This document shows, in pieces, positions 35,383-44,646 of a stretch of 64,000 bases of DNA. The DNA is from Blastococcus sp. HT6-30 (GTDB taxonomy: Bacteria > Actinomycetota > Actinomycetes > Mycobacteriales > Geodermatophilaceae). The position numbers and the translations under genes were made by a program. Each line of letters opens with the position of its first letter. Position 1 is the stretch's first letter. The stretch covers positions 1,508,001 to 1,572,000 of the forward strand of contig NZ_CP155792.1 of NCBI RefSeq assembly GCF_039729015.1. Reading direction: 5' to 3'. Below the pieces are notes generated by a model. The model had not been told where the DNA came from. It made no database searches and saw only the letters and a program-made list of their open reading frames with translations.

Positions 35383-38300
35383 GTGAGCAGCCCGTCCCGT
35401 GACGAGAACTTCGTGCACCTGCACGTGCACACCGAGTACTCGATGCTGGACGGGGCGGCGAAGCTGCCGGAGGTCACCGCGGCCGCCGCCGCCCAGGGCA
35501 TGCCGGCGCTGGCGATGACCGACCACGGCAACGTCTTCGGCGCCTACGACTTCTACAAGCAGGCCAAGGGCGCCGGCGTGAAGCCGATCATCGGCATGGA
35601 GGGCTACTACACGCCCGGCTCCCGGTTCGACCGAGCCCCGTTCGACTTCGGCGACAAGCTGATCGACGAGGAGGGTGACGGCGGGTCCAACCGCGGCAAG
35701 GCCGCGTACACCCACATGACCCTGCTCGCCCGCACCACCGAGGGCATGCACAACCTGTTCCGCATCTCCTCGCTGGCCAGCCTGGAGGGGCAGTACCGCA
35801 AGCCGCGGTTCGACCGCGACCTGCTGGAGCGCTACGGCAAGGGCCTGATCGCCACCACCGGGTGCCCCTCGGGCGAGGTGAACATGTGGCTGCGCGCCGG
35901 CAAGGAGGACAAGGCGCGCCAGGCGGCCGCGGACTTCCAGGACATCTTCGGGCGGGAGAACTTCTACGCCGAGCTGATGGACCACGGGCTGTCCATCGAG
36001 AAGAAGACGCGCCCCGCGCTGCTGGCCATCGCCAAGGACCTGGGCATCCCGCTGCTGGCCACCAACGACCTGCACTACACGCACAAGGAGGACGCCGACG
36101 CCCACGACGCCCTGCTGTGCATCCAGACCGGCTCCCGGCTCAACGAGGCCAACCGCTTCAAGTTCAACGGCGACGGCTACTACCTGAAGTCCGCGGCCGA
36201 GATGCGCGAGCTGTTCCCCGGTGACCTGCGCGAGGCCTGCGACAACACGCTCCTCGTCGCCGAGCAGTGTGAGGTGTCCTTCACCGAGGGCGCCGACCTG
36301 ATGCCGCGCTTTCCGCTGCCGCCGGGGGAGGACGAGACCTCCTGGTTCGTCAAGGAGGTCGAGCGTGGCCTGCACAAGCGCTGGCCGAACGGCATCCCCG
36401 ACCACGTGCGGAAGCAGGCCGACTACGAGGTCGGGATCATCACGCAGATGGGCTTCCCGGGGTACTTCCTCGTGGTCGCCGACTTCATCAACTGGGCGAA
36501 GGACAACGGCATCCGCGTGGGCCCGGGCCGTGGCTCGGCGGCGGGCTCGCTGGCCGCGTACGCCATGGGCATCACCGACCTCGACCCGCTGGCCCACGGC
36601 CTGATCTTCGAGCGGTTCCTCAACCCCGAGCGCGTCTCGATGCCCGACGTCGACATCGACTTCGACGACCGCCGCCGCGGCGAGGTCATCCAGTACGTCT
36701 CGCAGAAGTACGGCGAGGAGCGGGTCAGCCAGATCGTCACCTACGGCACGATCAAGGCCAAGGCCGCGATCAAGGACGCCGCCCGGGTGCTCGACCGGCC
36801 CTACTCGGTGGGCGACGAGCTGACCAAGCTGATGCCCCCGGACGTGATGGGCAAGGGCATCCCGCTGTCGGGGGTCTTCGACCCGGCGCACCCGCGCTAC
36901 AAGGAGGCCGCAGAGTTCCGCGCCCGCTACGAGTCCGACCCCGGGGCGGCCGAGGTCGTCGACCAGGCCCGCAAGCTCGAGGGGCTGAAGCGCCAGTGGG
37001 GCGTGCACGCCGCCGGCGTCATCATCGGCCGGTTCCCGCTGATCGACTCGATCCCCATCATGCGGCGCGAGGCCGACGGCGCGGTCATCACGCAGTTCGA
37101 CTACCCGACCTGCGAGACGCTCGGCCTGCTCAAGATGGACTTCCTGGGCCTGCGCAACCTCACGGTGATCGACGACGCGCTGCGCAACATCGTGTCCAAC
37201 GGCAAGGAGCCGGTCGACCTCGACGAGATCAGCAAGGACCTCACCGACCCGGCCACCTACGCCCTGCTCTCCCGCGGCGACACCCTCGGCGTCTTCCAGT
37301 TCGACGGCGGCCCGATGCGCTCGCTGCTGCGGCTCATGCGGCCGGACAACTTCGAGGACATCTCCGCGGTCGGCGCGCTCTACCGGCCCGGGCCGATGGG
37401 CGCGAACTCGCACACCAACTACGCGTTGCGCAAGAACGGCCAGCAGGAGATCACGCCGATCCACCCCGAGCTGGCCGAGCCGCTCGAGGAGATCCTCGGC
37501 GGCACCTACGGCCTGATCGTGTACCAGGAGCAGGTCATGGCGATCGCGCAGAAGGTCGCCGGGTACACCCTCGGCAAGGCCGACCTGCTGCGCCGCGCGA
37601 TGGGCAAGAAGAAGAAGTCGGTTCTGGACGCCGAGTTCGTGGGCTTCGAGGCCGGGATGAAGGCCAACGGGTTCTCCGGCGCCGCGATCAAGACGCTCTG
37701 GGACATCCTCGTCCCGTTCGCCGACTACGCGTTCAACAAGGCCCACTCCGCCGCCTACGGGCTCGTCTCGTACTGGACGGCCTACCTCAAGGCCAACTAC
37801 CCGGCCGAGTACATGGCCGGGCTGCTCACCAGCGTCCAGGACGACAAGGATCGCCGGCCGATCTACCTGGCCGAGTGCCGCCGCATGGGCATCAAGGTGC
37901 TGCCGCCCGACGTGAACGAGTCCTCGTGGGACTTCACCGCCGTCGGCACCGACATCCGTTTCGGCCTCGCCTCGGTGCGCAACGTGGGGCACAACGTCGT
38001 CGAGTCGATCGTGCGGGCGCGGGAGGAGAAGGGCGCGTTCAAGGACTTCGCCGACTTCATGCGCAAGATCGACACGGTGGCCTGCAACAAGAAGGTCATC
38101 GAGTCCCTGGCCAAGGCGGGGGCCTTCGACTCCCTCGGCCACTCCCGGCAGGGCATCGCCGCAGTCCACGCGCAGGCCGTCGACTCCGCGATGAGCCTCA
38201 AGCGCAAGGAGGCCGAGGGCCAGTTCGACCTCTTCGGCAGCTTCGGCGACGAGGGCGGGGAGGACGACCCGTTCGGCGGCGCGCTCGACATCACCGTCCC

Positions 38301-38949
38301 CACCGCCGACTGGTCGAAGAGCGAGCGGCTGATGTTCGAGCGAGACATGCTCGGCCTCTACGTCTCCGACCACCCGCTGCACGGGGTCGAGCACGTGCTC
38401 ACCTCGCACGCCGACACCCCGATCGCCGAGATCAACGCCGGAGGGATCGAGGACGGCGCGAACGTCACGATCGCCGGGATCCTCACCGCGGTCTCGCCGC
38501 GCACGAACAAGCAGGGCGCCCCGTGGGCGATCGCCACGCTCGAGGACCTCGAGTCGGGCATCGAGGTGCTCTTCTTCCCCAAGACCTGGGCCGAGGTCTC
38601 CGAGAAGGTCGTCCGCGACCAGATCGTCGTCGTCAAGGGCCGGATCAGCCGGCGCGACGACCAGCCCTCTCTGTTCGGCTCCGAGGTGACCGTCCCCGAG
38701 CTCACCGAGGGTCCGCGCGGCCCGGTGCTGGTCTCGATGGCCGCGGCCCGCTGCACCCCGCCGGTGGTGGAGCGGCTCCGCGAGGTGCTGGGCAGCCACC
38801 CCGGCACCACCGAGGTCCAGCTCAAGCTGGTCAACGGCAGCCGGGAGACCGTGCTGCGGCTGGACCAGGGGCTGCGGGTGCGCCCCAGCACGGCGCTGAT
38901 GGGCGACATCAAGGCGCTGCTGGGGCCCACCAGCGTGGCGATCCTCTGA
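35383..38949 (+). CDS. dnaE: DNA polymerase III alpha subunit (DnaE1 type)
   Basis: This 1188-residue protein is the replicative polymerase subunit. The N-terminal PHP domain starts HLHVHTEYSMLDGA, with MTDHGN following; its His residues are kept, as in polymerases whose PHP domain proofreads. The polymerase active site includes GPGRGSAAGSLAAYAMGI and PDVDIDFDDRRR. The tandem HhH region and an OB fold (VTIAGILTAVSPRTNKQG) lie in the C-terminal third. Length and domain content fit DnaE1, not the damage-inducible DnaE2. The GTG has GAGGAG upstream. Confidence 0.97.
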   Translation: MSSPSRDENFVHLHVHTEYSMLDGAAKLPEVTAAAAAQGMPALAMTDHGNVFGAYDFYKQAKGAGVKPIIGMEGYYTPGSRFDRAPFDFGDKLIDEEGDGGSNRGKAAYTHMTLLARTTEGMHNLFRISSLASLEGQYRKPRFDRDLLERYGKGLIATTGCPSGEVNMWLRAGKEDKARQAAADFQDIFGRENFYAELMDHGLSIEKKTRPALLAIAKDLGIPLLATNDLHYTHKEDADAHDALLCIQTGSRLNEANRFKFNGDGYYLKSAAEMRELFPGDLREACDNTLLVAEQCEVSFTEGADLMPRFPLPPGEDETSWFVKEVERGLHKRWPNGIPDHVRKQADYEVGIITQMGFPGYFLVVADFINWAKDNGIRVGPGRGSAAGSLAAYAMGITDLDPLAHGLIFERFLNPERVSMPDVDIDFDDRRRGEVIQYVSQKYGEERVSQIVTYGTIKAKAAIKDAARVLDRPYSVGDELTKLMPPDVMGKGIPLSGVFDPAHPRYKEAAEFRARYESDPGAAEVVDQARKLEGLKRQWGVHAAGVIIGRFPLIDSIPIMRREADGAVITQFDYPTCETLGLLKMDFLGLRNLTVIDDALRNIVSNGKEPVDLDEISKDLTDPATYALLSRGDTLGVFQFDGGPMRSLLRLMRPDNFEDISAVGALYRPGPMGANSHTNYALRKNGQQEITPIHPELAEPLEEILGGTYGLIVYQEQVMAIAQKVAGYTLGKADLLRRAMGKKKKSVLDAEFVGFEAGMKANGFSGAAIKTLWDILVPFADYAFNKAHSAAYGLVSYWTAYLKANYPAEYMAGLLTSVQDDKDRRPIYLAECRRMGIKVLPPDVNESSWDFTAVGTDIRFGLASVRNVGHNVVESIVRAREEKGAFKDFADFMRKIDTVACNKKVIESLAKAGAFDSLGHSRQGIAAVHAQAVDSAMSLKRKEAEGQFDLFGSFGDEGGEDDPFGGALDITVPTADWSKSERLMFERDMLGLYVSDHPLHGVEHVLTSHADTPIAEINAGGIEDGANVTIAGILTAVSPRTNKQGAPWAIATLEDLESGIEVLFFPKTWAEVSEKVVRDQIVVVKGRISRRDDQPSLFGSEVTVPELTEGPRGPVLVSMAAARCTPPVVERLREVLGSHPGTTEVQLKLVNGSRETVLRLDQGLRVRPSTALMGDIKALLGPTSVAIL

Positions 38950-38956
38950 CAAGGGA

Positions 38957-38993
38957 CCCCGTCCTCCCCGCCCTTCGCAGGCTCAGGACGGGG
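38957..38993. repeat. Intergenic hairpin element, copy C (loop CGCAGGCTC)
   Basis: Arms CCCCGTCCT (38957-38965) and AGGACGGGG (38985-38993) form a perfect 9-bp stem around a 19-base loop that contains TTCGCAGGCTC. It begins 8 bases after the dnaE stop and could act as a terminator. The stem differs from copies A and B, but the loop core is the same. Confidence 0.75.
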
Positions 38994-39034
38994 CCCGGGA
39001 CGGCGCCGAGGGCGGTCCGTTGTTCACTGGACCG

Positions 39035-39703
39035 GTGAGCGCCCCACCGCCGTCCTTCCGACCGGTTCCCGGGGTGCCGCCCCATGCCTACTGGCGCGGG
39101 TGGCCGGAGGTCCGGCAGGACCTGCGCGCGGGGAGGCCGCTGCTGCTCGGCCTCCTGCTGGCGGGCGTCCCGGCCGGGCTCCTCTGGTGGGCCCTGGCCC
39201 CGCGCGCCGAGTTCCGCGTGACCGAGACCGGGCCGGTCGCCGTCGGCACGCCGTCGGGTGAGCTGCGGATCGGCGGCGACGCCGTGCTGGTGCTCGTGCT
39301 GGCCGGCCTCGGGCTGCTCGCCGGGGCGGTCGCCTGGCGGCTCCGGCGCGGCCGGGGCGTCGGGATGCTGGTGGTCCTCGCCGTGGGGACCTCGCTGGCG
39401 GCGCTCGTCGCCTGGCAGACCGGCGAACTGCTGCAGCCGGCGCCCAGCGAGGCTCAACTCGCCGAGGTCGGTGCCCGGGTGACCACGGGGCTGGTGCTGG
39501 GCTCGTCGCCCGGGCTGGCCGCCGCGCCGTTCGCCGCGCTGCTGGTCTACCTGGGCTGCGCGCTGGTGGCCGCCGACGACGGCCTCGGGCGGCACGGCCG
39601 CGACGACGCCGTCGGACCCCCGCCTCCTCCTCCCGGCACGGGTGCCACCGGCGACCCGCGGTCGCTCGGCCAGGTTCCCCCGCACCCGGGTCCCGCTCGC
39701 TGA
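39035..39703 (+). CDS. Membrane protein of unknown function
   Basis: This 222-residue protein resembles DUF2567-type actinobacterial membrane proteins. Four hydrophobic segments are visible, around residues 30-48, 76-96, 104-122 and 150-172. A Gly/Pro-rich C-terminal tail follows (GPPPPPPGTGATG). A periplasmic-looking segment of about 25 residues sits between the first two helices. GTG 39035 is favoured over TTG 39020 because TTCACT lies 6 bases upstream. No enzymatic motif is visible. Confidence 0.7.
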   Translation: MSAPPPSFRPVPGVPPHAYWRGWPEVRQDLRAGRPLLLGLLLAGVPAGLLWWALAPRAEFRVTETGPVAVGTPSGELRIGGDAVLVLVLAGLGLLAGAVAWRLRRGRGVGMLVVLAVGTSLAALVAWQTGELLQPAPSEAQLAEVGARVTTGLVLGSSPGLAAAPFAALLVYLGCALVAADDGLGRHGRDDAVGPPPPPPGTGATGDPRSLGQVPPHPGPAR

Positions 39704-39871
39704 CTTCCCGGGCCGGGTGGCGGACCCGCCTGTGCACGCTGCACAACGAGGTCGGCGAAGTTCGTGCCCGGAGGCCGTGGGCCGGGCCTTCCGGCATCCC
39801 TAGTGTCCTGGGTCACAGGGCGCCGCCAGTGATGGGCGCCACATGATCCACCGAGCTAGGGGGCGCACGTC

Positions 39872-41335
39872 GTGTTGGGTCATCTGCCCTGGTACGCGGC
39901 CCAGACCGACCTCGCCCGGCCGTGCGTGCGGGACGACCGGGTCGAGCTGAGCTACGCCCAGTTCGACGTCCGCATCGCAGCCTTCGCCGAGCAGCTCGCC
40001 GAGACGGGTTTCGGCCGCGGGGACGTCCTGGCGGTCATGCTGCCCAATCGCGTCGAGCTCCTCGTCGCGCTGTACGCGGCCTGGCGGCTCGGCGGCGTCG
40101 CCACTCCCGTCAACCCGGTCTTCACGTCCACCGAGGCCGGGCACCAGATCGAAGACTCCGGTGCTGCGGTGGTGGTGAACAGCGGCCCCGAGGCGCCCAC
40201 TGCGGGGCGCCCGGCGATCCACGTGCAGGACATGCGCGCCGTTCCGACCGGTGCGCCGGTGCCGCCGGCCGAGCTGCTGCCCGACGCCCTCGCGCTGCTG
40301 ATCTACACGAGCGGGTCGACCGGCCGCCCCAAGGGCGTGATGCTCGACCACGCCAACGTCGACGCGATGTCGGCGACCATGGCTGAGCACTTCTTGCTGG
40401 ACGAGCGGGACCACTGCCTCCTGGTCCTGCCGCTGTTCCACGCCAACGCGATCATGGTGAGCGCGCTGGCGATCTTCCGGTCGGGCGGGCAGCTCAGCAT
40501 CGTCGGCAGCTTCTCCGCGAGCCGGTTCTTCGACCAGGTGGAGCGGCTGCGGCCGACCTACTTCTCGGCGGTCCCGACCATCTACGCGCTGCTCGCCTCC
40601 CTCCCCGAGGACGTCCAGCCGGACACGAGCTCCCTGCGCTTCGTCGTCTGCGGCGCCGCCCCGGTCTCCGCCGAGCTCCTCCACCGCAGCGAGCAGCGGT
40701 TCGGCTTCACGATGGTGGAGGGCTACGGGCTGACGGAGGGGACCTGCGCCTCGGCCTGCAACCCGGTCGAGGGCGTGCGCAAGCTGGGCACGGTCGGACC
40801 GGCCCTGCCCGGCCAGCGCATCGAGATCCGCGGCGAGGGCGGAGCGGCCCTGCCCGCCGGCGAGGTGGGCGAGGTGGTCATCGCCGGTCCCACGGTCATG
40901 CGCGGCTACCTCGGCAAGCCCGAGGCCACCGCGGAGACCCTGGTCGACGGGTGGCTGCGCACCGGCGACGTCGGCCGCCTCGACCAGGACGGCTACCTGA
41001 CGATCGTCGACCGCGTGAAGGACATGATCATCCGGGGCGGGGAGAACATCTACCCCAAGGAGATCGAGGCGGCCCTCACCGCCGTCCCCGGAGTTCTCGA
41101 GGCCGCCGTCGTCGGGCGACCGGACGCCGTCCTCGGGGAGTCGCCCGTGGCCTACGTCAGCCTCTACCCCGACGCCCGGGTCGGCGAGCAGGACCTCCTC
41201 GAGCACTGCCGCCACCACCTCACCCGGGTGAAAGTCCCCGAGCGCATCGAGATCGTGGACGCCCTGCCCAAGAACCCGGTCGGCAAGACGGACAAACCCG
41301 CCCTCCGCCGGTCGCTGCAATCGCAGCCGGCCTGA
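39872..41335 (+). CDS. Acyl-CoA synthetase/AMP-dependent ligase
   Basis: This 487-residue ANL-superfamily enzyme activates a carboxylic acid with ATP and CoA. The ATP-binding motif is LIYTSGSTGRPKGV (about 142-155). Substrate motif VEGYGLTEG and the hinge region GWLRTGDVGRLDQDGYLTIV follow. The catalytic lysine is in KNPVGKTDKPALRR near the C terminus. GTG 39872 has AGGGGG upstream. It is the first gene of a four-gene unit with a membrane DUF3556 protein, an FAD enzyme and a PucR regulator. The acid substrate is unknown. Confidence 0.9.
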   Translation: MLGHLPWYAAQTDLARPCVRDDRVELSYAQFDVRIAAFAEQLAETGFGRGDVLAVMLPNRVELLVALYAAWRLGGVATPVNPVFTSTEAGHQIEDSGAAVVVNSGPEAPTAGRPAIHVQDMRAVPTGAPVPPAELLPDALALLIYTSGSTGRPKGVMLDHANVDAMSATMAEHFLLDERDHCLLVLPLFHANAIMVSALAIFRSGGQLSIVGSFSASRFFDQVERLRPTYFSAVPTIYALLASLPEDVQPDTSSLRFVVCGAAPVSAELLHRSEQRFGFTMVEGYGLTEGTCASACNPVEGVRKLGTVGPALPGQRIEIRGEGGAALPAGEVGEVVIAGPTVMRGYLGKPEATAETLVDGWLRTGDVGRLDQDGYLTIVDRVKDMIIRGGENIYPKEIEAALTAVPGVLEAAVVGRPDAVLGESPVAYVSLYPDARVGEQDLLEHCRHHLTRVKVPERIEIVDALPKNPVGKTDKPALRRSLQSQPA

Positions 41336-41428
41336 GCCCACCGCACGCAACCGCACCCACCACATCGCAGTTCGCACCGCACGAGCGCCTCTCGTGCTGA
41401 TCACCCCTGCCCGGACAAGGAGCACTTC

Positions 41429-43234
41429 GTGGGATTCAAGACAGCAGACATGCCGCCGGTGGACCCGGCCCAGTTCGAGTCGATGCCGTTCATGGAACGG
41501 ATGCGCATGCTCGCCACCCACTGGTGCGAGTACGGCTTCGGCGGCCCGAAGACCAACCACATGCTCTACGTCTACAAGCTCGCCTTCTACGTGATCGGCG
41601 GGTTCGCGGTCGTCGGACTGACGACGCCGGGCCTGGGCTTCGCAGACCTCGGGGCGTGGTGGGGCGAGCCGATCGTCTACCAGAAGCTGATCGTGTGGAC
41701 GGTCCTGTTCGAGATCACTGGCTGGGCGTCGTCCTCCGGCCCGCTGGCGTTCAAGTTCAAGCCGTTCATCGGCGGCTTCCTCTACTGGTCGAAGCGGGGC
41801 ACCCTCCGGCTCCCACCGTGGCCCGGCAAGGTCCCGGGCACCGCGGGTGACCAGCGCACGGCCTTCGACGTGGGCCTGTACTTCCTCATCCTGGCCACGC
41901 TGGTGTTCCTGCTGATCGGCCCCGGGGTGCGCACCGACGCCCTGCCCGGCAGCGAGGCCGGCCTGCTGCCGCAGTGGGGGCTGCTGACCTTCGTGGGCCT
42001 GATCATCCTGATGGGCCTGCGCGACCGGGTCGTCTTCCTGGCGGCCCGTTCCGAACAGTACGTCGCGGTGCTGTTCTTCTTCGGCGTCCTCGGCAGCCAC
42101 GTCGACATGATCATCGCGGCCAAGATCGCCATGGTCACCATCTGGTTGGGGGCCGGTGTCTCCAAGTTCGGCCACCACTTCACCAACGTCGTTCCGCCGA
42201 TGGTGAGCAACACCCCGTGGATCACCTCGCTGCCCTTCAAGCGGGCGCTGTACCGCGACTTCCCGAACGACCTGCGGCCGTCGAAGGTGTCCTGGTCGTT
42301 CGCGCACATCGGCGGCACCGTGGTCGAGCTGGTCCTGCCGCTGGTGCTGCTGTTCTCGCCCAACCCGACCATCACCTGGCTGGCCATCGCCGGCATGATC
42401 GTCTTCCACATCTTCATCACCTCGACCTTCCCCCTGGCGGTGCCGCTGGAGTGGAACGTCTTCTTCATGTTCGCCACCGCGTGGCTGTTCGGCGGCTTCC
42501 CGGCCTGGGACGGCTACGCGGTCACCGACATCAGCTCGCCGTGGCTGCTCCTCCCGATCCTGGCGGCGTTCGTCACCTTCCCGATCCTGGGCAACCTGCG
42601 GCCGGACCTGGTGTCGTTCCTGCCGTCCATGCGGCAGTACGCCGGCAACTGGGCCTCGGCGACGTGGGCCTTCCGGGGCGACGAGGCCGAGGACAAGCTG
42701 AACAAGCACCTGGTCAAGTTCAACCCCAACCAGGTCGACCAGCTCTCCGGCGCGTTCGGCAAGGAGATCGCGGAGATTTTCATGCAGAAGGCGGTGGCCT
42801 GGCGGACGATGCACAGCCAGGGTCGGGGCCTGCTGTCGCTGATGATGCGGCACCTCGACCGGCTGGAGAACTACCGCATCCGCGAGGGGGAGTTCGTCTG
42901 CACCACGCTGGTCGGCTGGCAGTTCGGCGACGCCCACCTGCACAACGAGCAGACCATCACGGCCGTGCAGAAGCGCTGCGCCTTCGAGCCGGGGGAGTGC
43001 ATCGTCGTCTGGGTCGAGTCGCAGCCGATCCACCGCTCGACCCAGCAGTACAAGGTCATCGACGCGGCGCTGGGCGTGGTGGAGCGGGGCTACTGGAAGG
43101 TGAGCGACGCGGTGAACGAGCAGCCCTGGCTGCCCAACGGGCCCATCCCGCACACCGTCACGTGGCGCAGCCCCGGCTACACGCCGGCCGGGGAGCACCC
43201 CCATCCGGCAGTCCGTGCCAGTGTGAGTGCATGA
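41429..43234 (+). CDS. DUF3556 transmembrane protein
   Basis: This 601-residue protein matches what I know of DUF3556, uncharacterised membrane proteins of about 580-600 residues found mostly in actinobacteria. The N-terminal 45 residues are soluble (FKTADMPPVDPAQF, HWCEYGFGGPKTNHMLY). About eight membrane helices lie between 45 and 400. The last 190 residues are soluble (KFNPNQVDQLSGAFGKEIAEIF; ECIVVWVESQPIHRSTQQYK). Conserved-looking His residues (KFGHHF, FAHIGG, VFHIF) lie near the helices. The stop overlaps the next gene's ATG, so the two are coupled. Confidence 0.85.
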   Translation: MGFKTADMPPVDPAQFESMPFMERMRMLATHWCEYGFGGPKTNHMLYVYKLAFYVIGGFAVVGLTTPGLGFADLGAWWGEPIVYQKLIVWTVLFEITGWASSSGPLAFKFKPFIGGFLYWSKRGTLRLPPWPGKVPGTAGDQRTAFDVGLYFLILATLVFLLIGPGVRTDALPGSEAGLLPQWGLLTFVGLIILMGLRDRVVFLAARSEQYVAVLFFFGVLGSHVDMIIAAKIAMVTIWLGAGVSKFGHHFTNVVPPMVSNTPWITSLPFKRALYRDFPNDLRPSKVSWSFAHIGGTVVELVLPLVLLFSPNPTITWLAIAGMIVFHIFITSTFPLAVPLEWNVFFMFATAWLFGGFPAWDGYAVTDISSPWLLLPILAAFVTFPILGNLRPDLVSFLPSMRQYAGNWASATWAFRGDEAEDKLNKHLVKFNPNQVDQLSGAFGKEIAEIFMQKAVAWRTMHSQGRGLLSLMMRHLDRLENYRIREGEFVCTTLVGWQFGDAHLHNEQTITAVQKRCAFEPGECIVVWVESQPIHRSTQQYKVIDAALGVVERGYWKVSDAVNEQPWLPNGPIPHTVTWRSPGYTPAGEHPHPAVRASVSA

Positions 43235-44646
43235 CGGACGCAGTCGTGGTCGGCAGCGGGCCCAACGGGCTCGCTGCCGCCCTCACGCTGGCGGCCTCCG
43301 GCGTGCAGGTCACGGTGCTGGAAGCCGCCGACGCAGTCGGCGGCGGCGCCCGGAGCGGGGCGTTCACCCTGCCCGGGCTCACCCACGACGGGTGCTCGGG
43401 GTTCCACCCCTTGGCCGTCGACACCCCGTTATCCCGGGAGTTCGACCTCTCGGCGCACGGGCTGACCTGGCGATGGGCCGAGATCGAGTACGCCCATCCG
43501 CTGGACGGCGGCCGGGGAGCGGCGGCGTGGCGCTCCGTCGAGCGCACCGCCGAGGGTCTGGGCGCCGACGGCCGCAGCTGGCGTCGTCTCTTCGGGCCGC
43601 TCACCGAGGACTTCGGCGACATCGCCGAGGACTTCCTGCGCCCGATGCTGCACGTGCCGCGGCACCCGGTGAAGCTGGGCCGCTTTGGGGCCTACTCGAT
43701 GCTCCCGGCGGCGGCCCTGGCGCGCCGGTGGTCGACCCCGGAGGCCCGGGCCCTGTTCGGCGGCGTCGCGACGCACGCCTTCCGGCCGCTGAGCTCGCCG
43801 GCGTCGTCGGCGATCGGTGTCGCCCTCGGGACCGCGGCGCACCGGTACGGCTGGCCGGTCGCCGAGCGCGGGTCGCAGTCGATCACCGACGCGGTCATGG
43901 CCCGCCTGACCGAGCACGGCGTCACGGTCCGGACGGGCGTCACCGTCGGATCGCTGGACGAGCTCGGCTCGCCGGACATCGTGATGCTGGACGTGGCGCC
44001 GGGGGCAGCCGTCCGCATCGTGGGCGATCGGATGCCCCGGCGGATCGCCCGCGCGCTGACGCGGTACCGCCACGGACCGGGATCGTTCAAGGTCGAGTTC
44101 GCCGTGCAGGGCGGGGTCCCCTGGGTGCACGAGGAGTCCAGGCGGGCCGGCACCGTCCACGTCGGCGGCACGTTCGAGGAGATCGCCGCCGCCGAGAAGG
44201 AGATCCAGCGGGGCCGCATGCCCGAGCGGCCGTTCGTGCTCGTGGGGCAGCAGTTCCTGGCCGACCCGACCAGGTCCTCCGGCGACGTGCACCCCCTCTA
44301 CACCTACGCGCATGTGCCGGCGGGCTGGACCGGGGATGCGACCACCGCCATCGAGTCGCAGATCGAGCGGTTCGCGCCGGGCTTCCGTGACCGGATCCTC
44401 GCCCGGCATGTGTGGTCGACGACCGCCATGGAGGAGCACAACGCCAACTACGTGGGCGGGGACGTCGTGACCGGCGCCAACGACCCGCTGCAGCTGGTCT
44501 TCCGGCCCCGCATCGCCCTGGACCCCTACCGGCTGGGCGTCGACGGGGTCTACCTGTGCTCGGCGGCGACCCCGCCCGGTGCCGGCGCGCACGGGATGTG
44601 CGGCTACAACGCCGCACGTTCGGCGCTGGCAGGACTGGCCCGGTGA
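43231..44646 (+). CDS. FAD-dependent oxidoreductase (phytoene desaturase/CrtI-like)
   Basis: This 471-residue protein has an N-terminal dinucleotide-binding motif VVGSGPNGLAAALTLAASG with the acidic end of strand 2 (LEAADAVGGGARSG). The C-terminal FAD motif is GVYLCSAATPPGAGAHGMCGYNAA, as in CrtI-like dehydrogenases and retinol saturases. It likely oxidises or reduces a hydrophobic, possibly acyl or isoprenoid, substrate. The ATG overlaps the DUF3556 stop, and its own stop overlaps the regulator's GTG. The substrate is unknown. Confidence 0.88.
   Translation: MTDAVVVGSGPNGLAAALTLAASGVQVTVLEAADAVGGGARSGAFTLPGLTHDGCSGFHPLAVDTPLSREFDLSAHGLTWRWAEIEYAHPLDGGRGAAAWRSVERTAEGLGADGRSWRRLFGPLTEDFGDIAEDFLRPMLHVPRHPVKLGRFGAYSMLPAAALARRWSTPEARALFGGVATHAFRPLSSPASSAIGVALGTAAHRYGWPVAERGSQSITDAVMARLTEHGVTVRTGVTVGSLDELGSPDIVMLDVAPGAAVRIVGDRMPRRIARALTRYRHGPGSFKVEFAVQGGVPWVHEESRRAGTVHVGGTFEEIAAAEKEIQRGRMPERPFVLVGQQFLADPTRSSGDVHPLYTYAHVPAGWTGDATTAIESQIERFAPGFRDRILARHVWSTTAMEEHNANYVGGDVVTGANDPLQLVFRPRIALDPYRLGVDGVYLCSAATPPGAGAHGMCGYNAARSALAGLAR

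Noticed and set aside
35137-38952. Minus-strand open frame of over 1200 codons opposite dnaE
   Set aside because: It is the antisense shadow of dnaE, with the same compositional signature and no recognisable domain.
39800-43204. Very long minus-strand open frame opposite the DUF3556 operon
   Set aside because: It has the His/Arg/Gln-rich composition of antisense frames in high-GC genes, no family motif, and covers two clearly real plus-strand genes.
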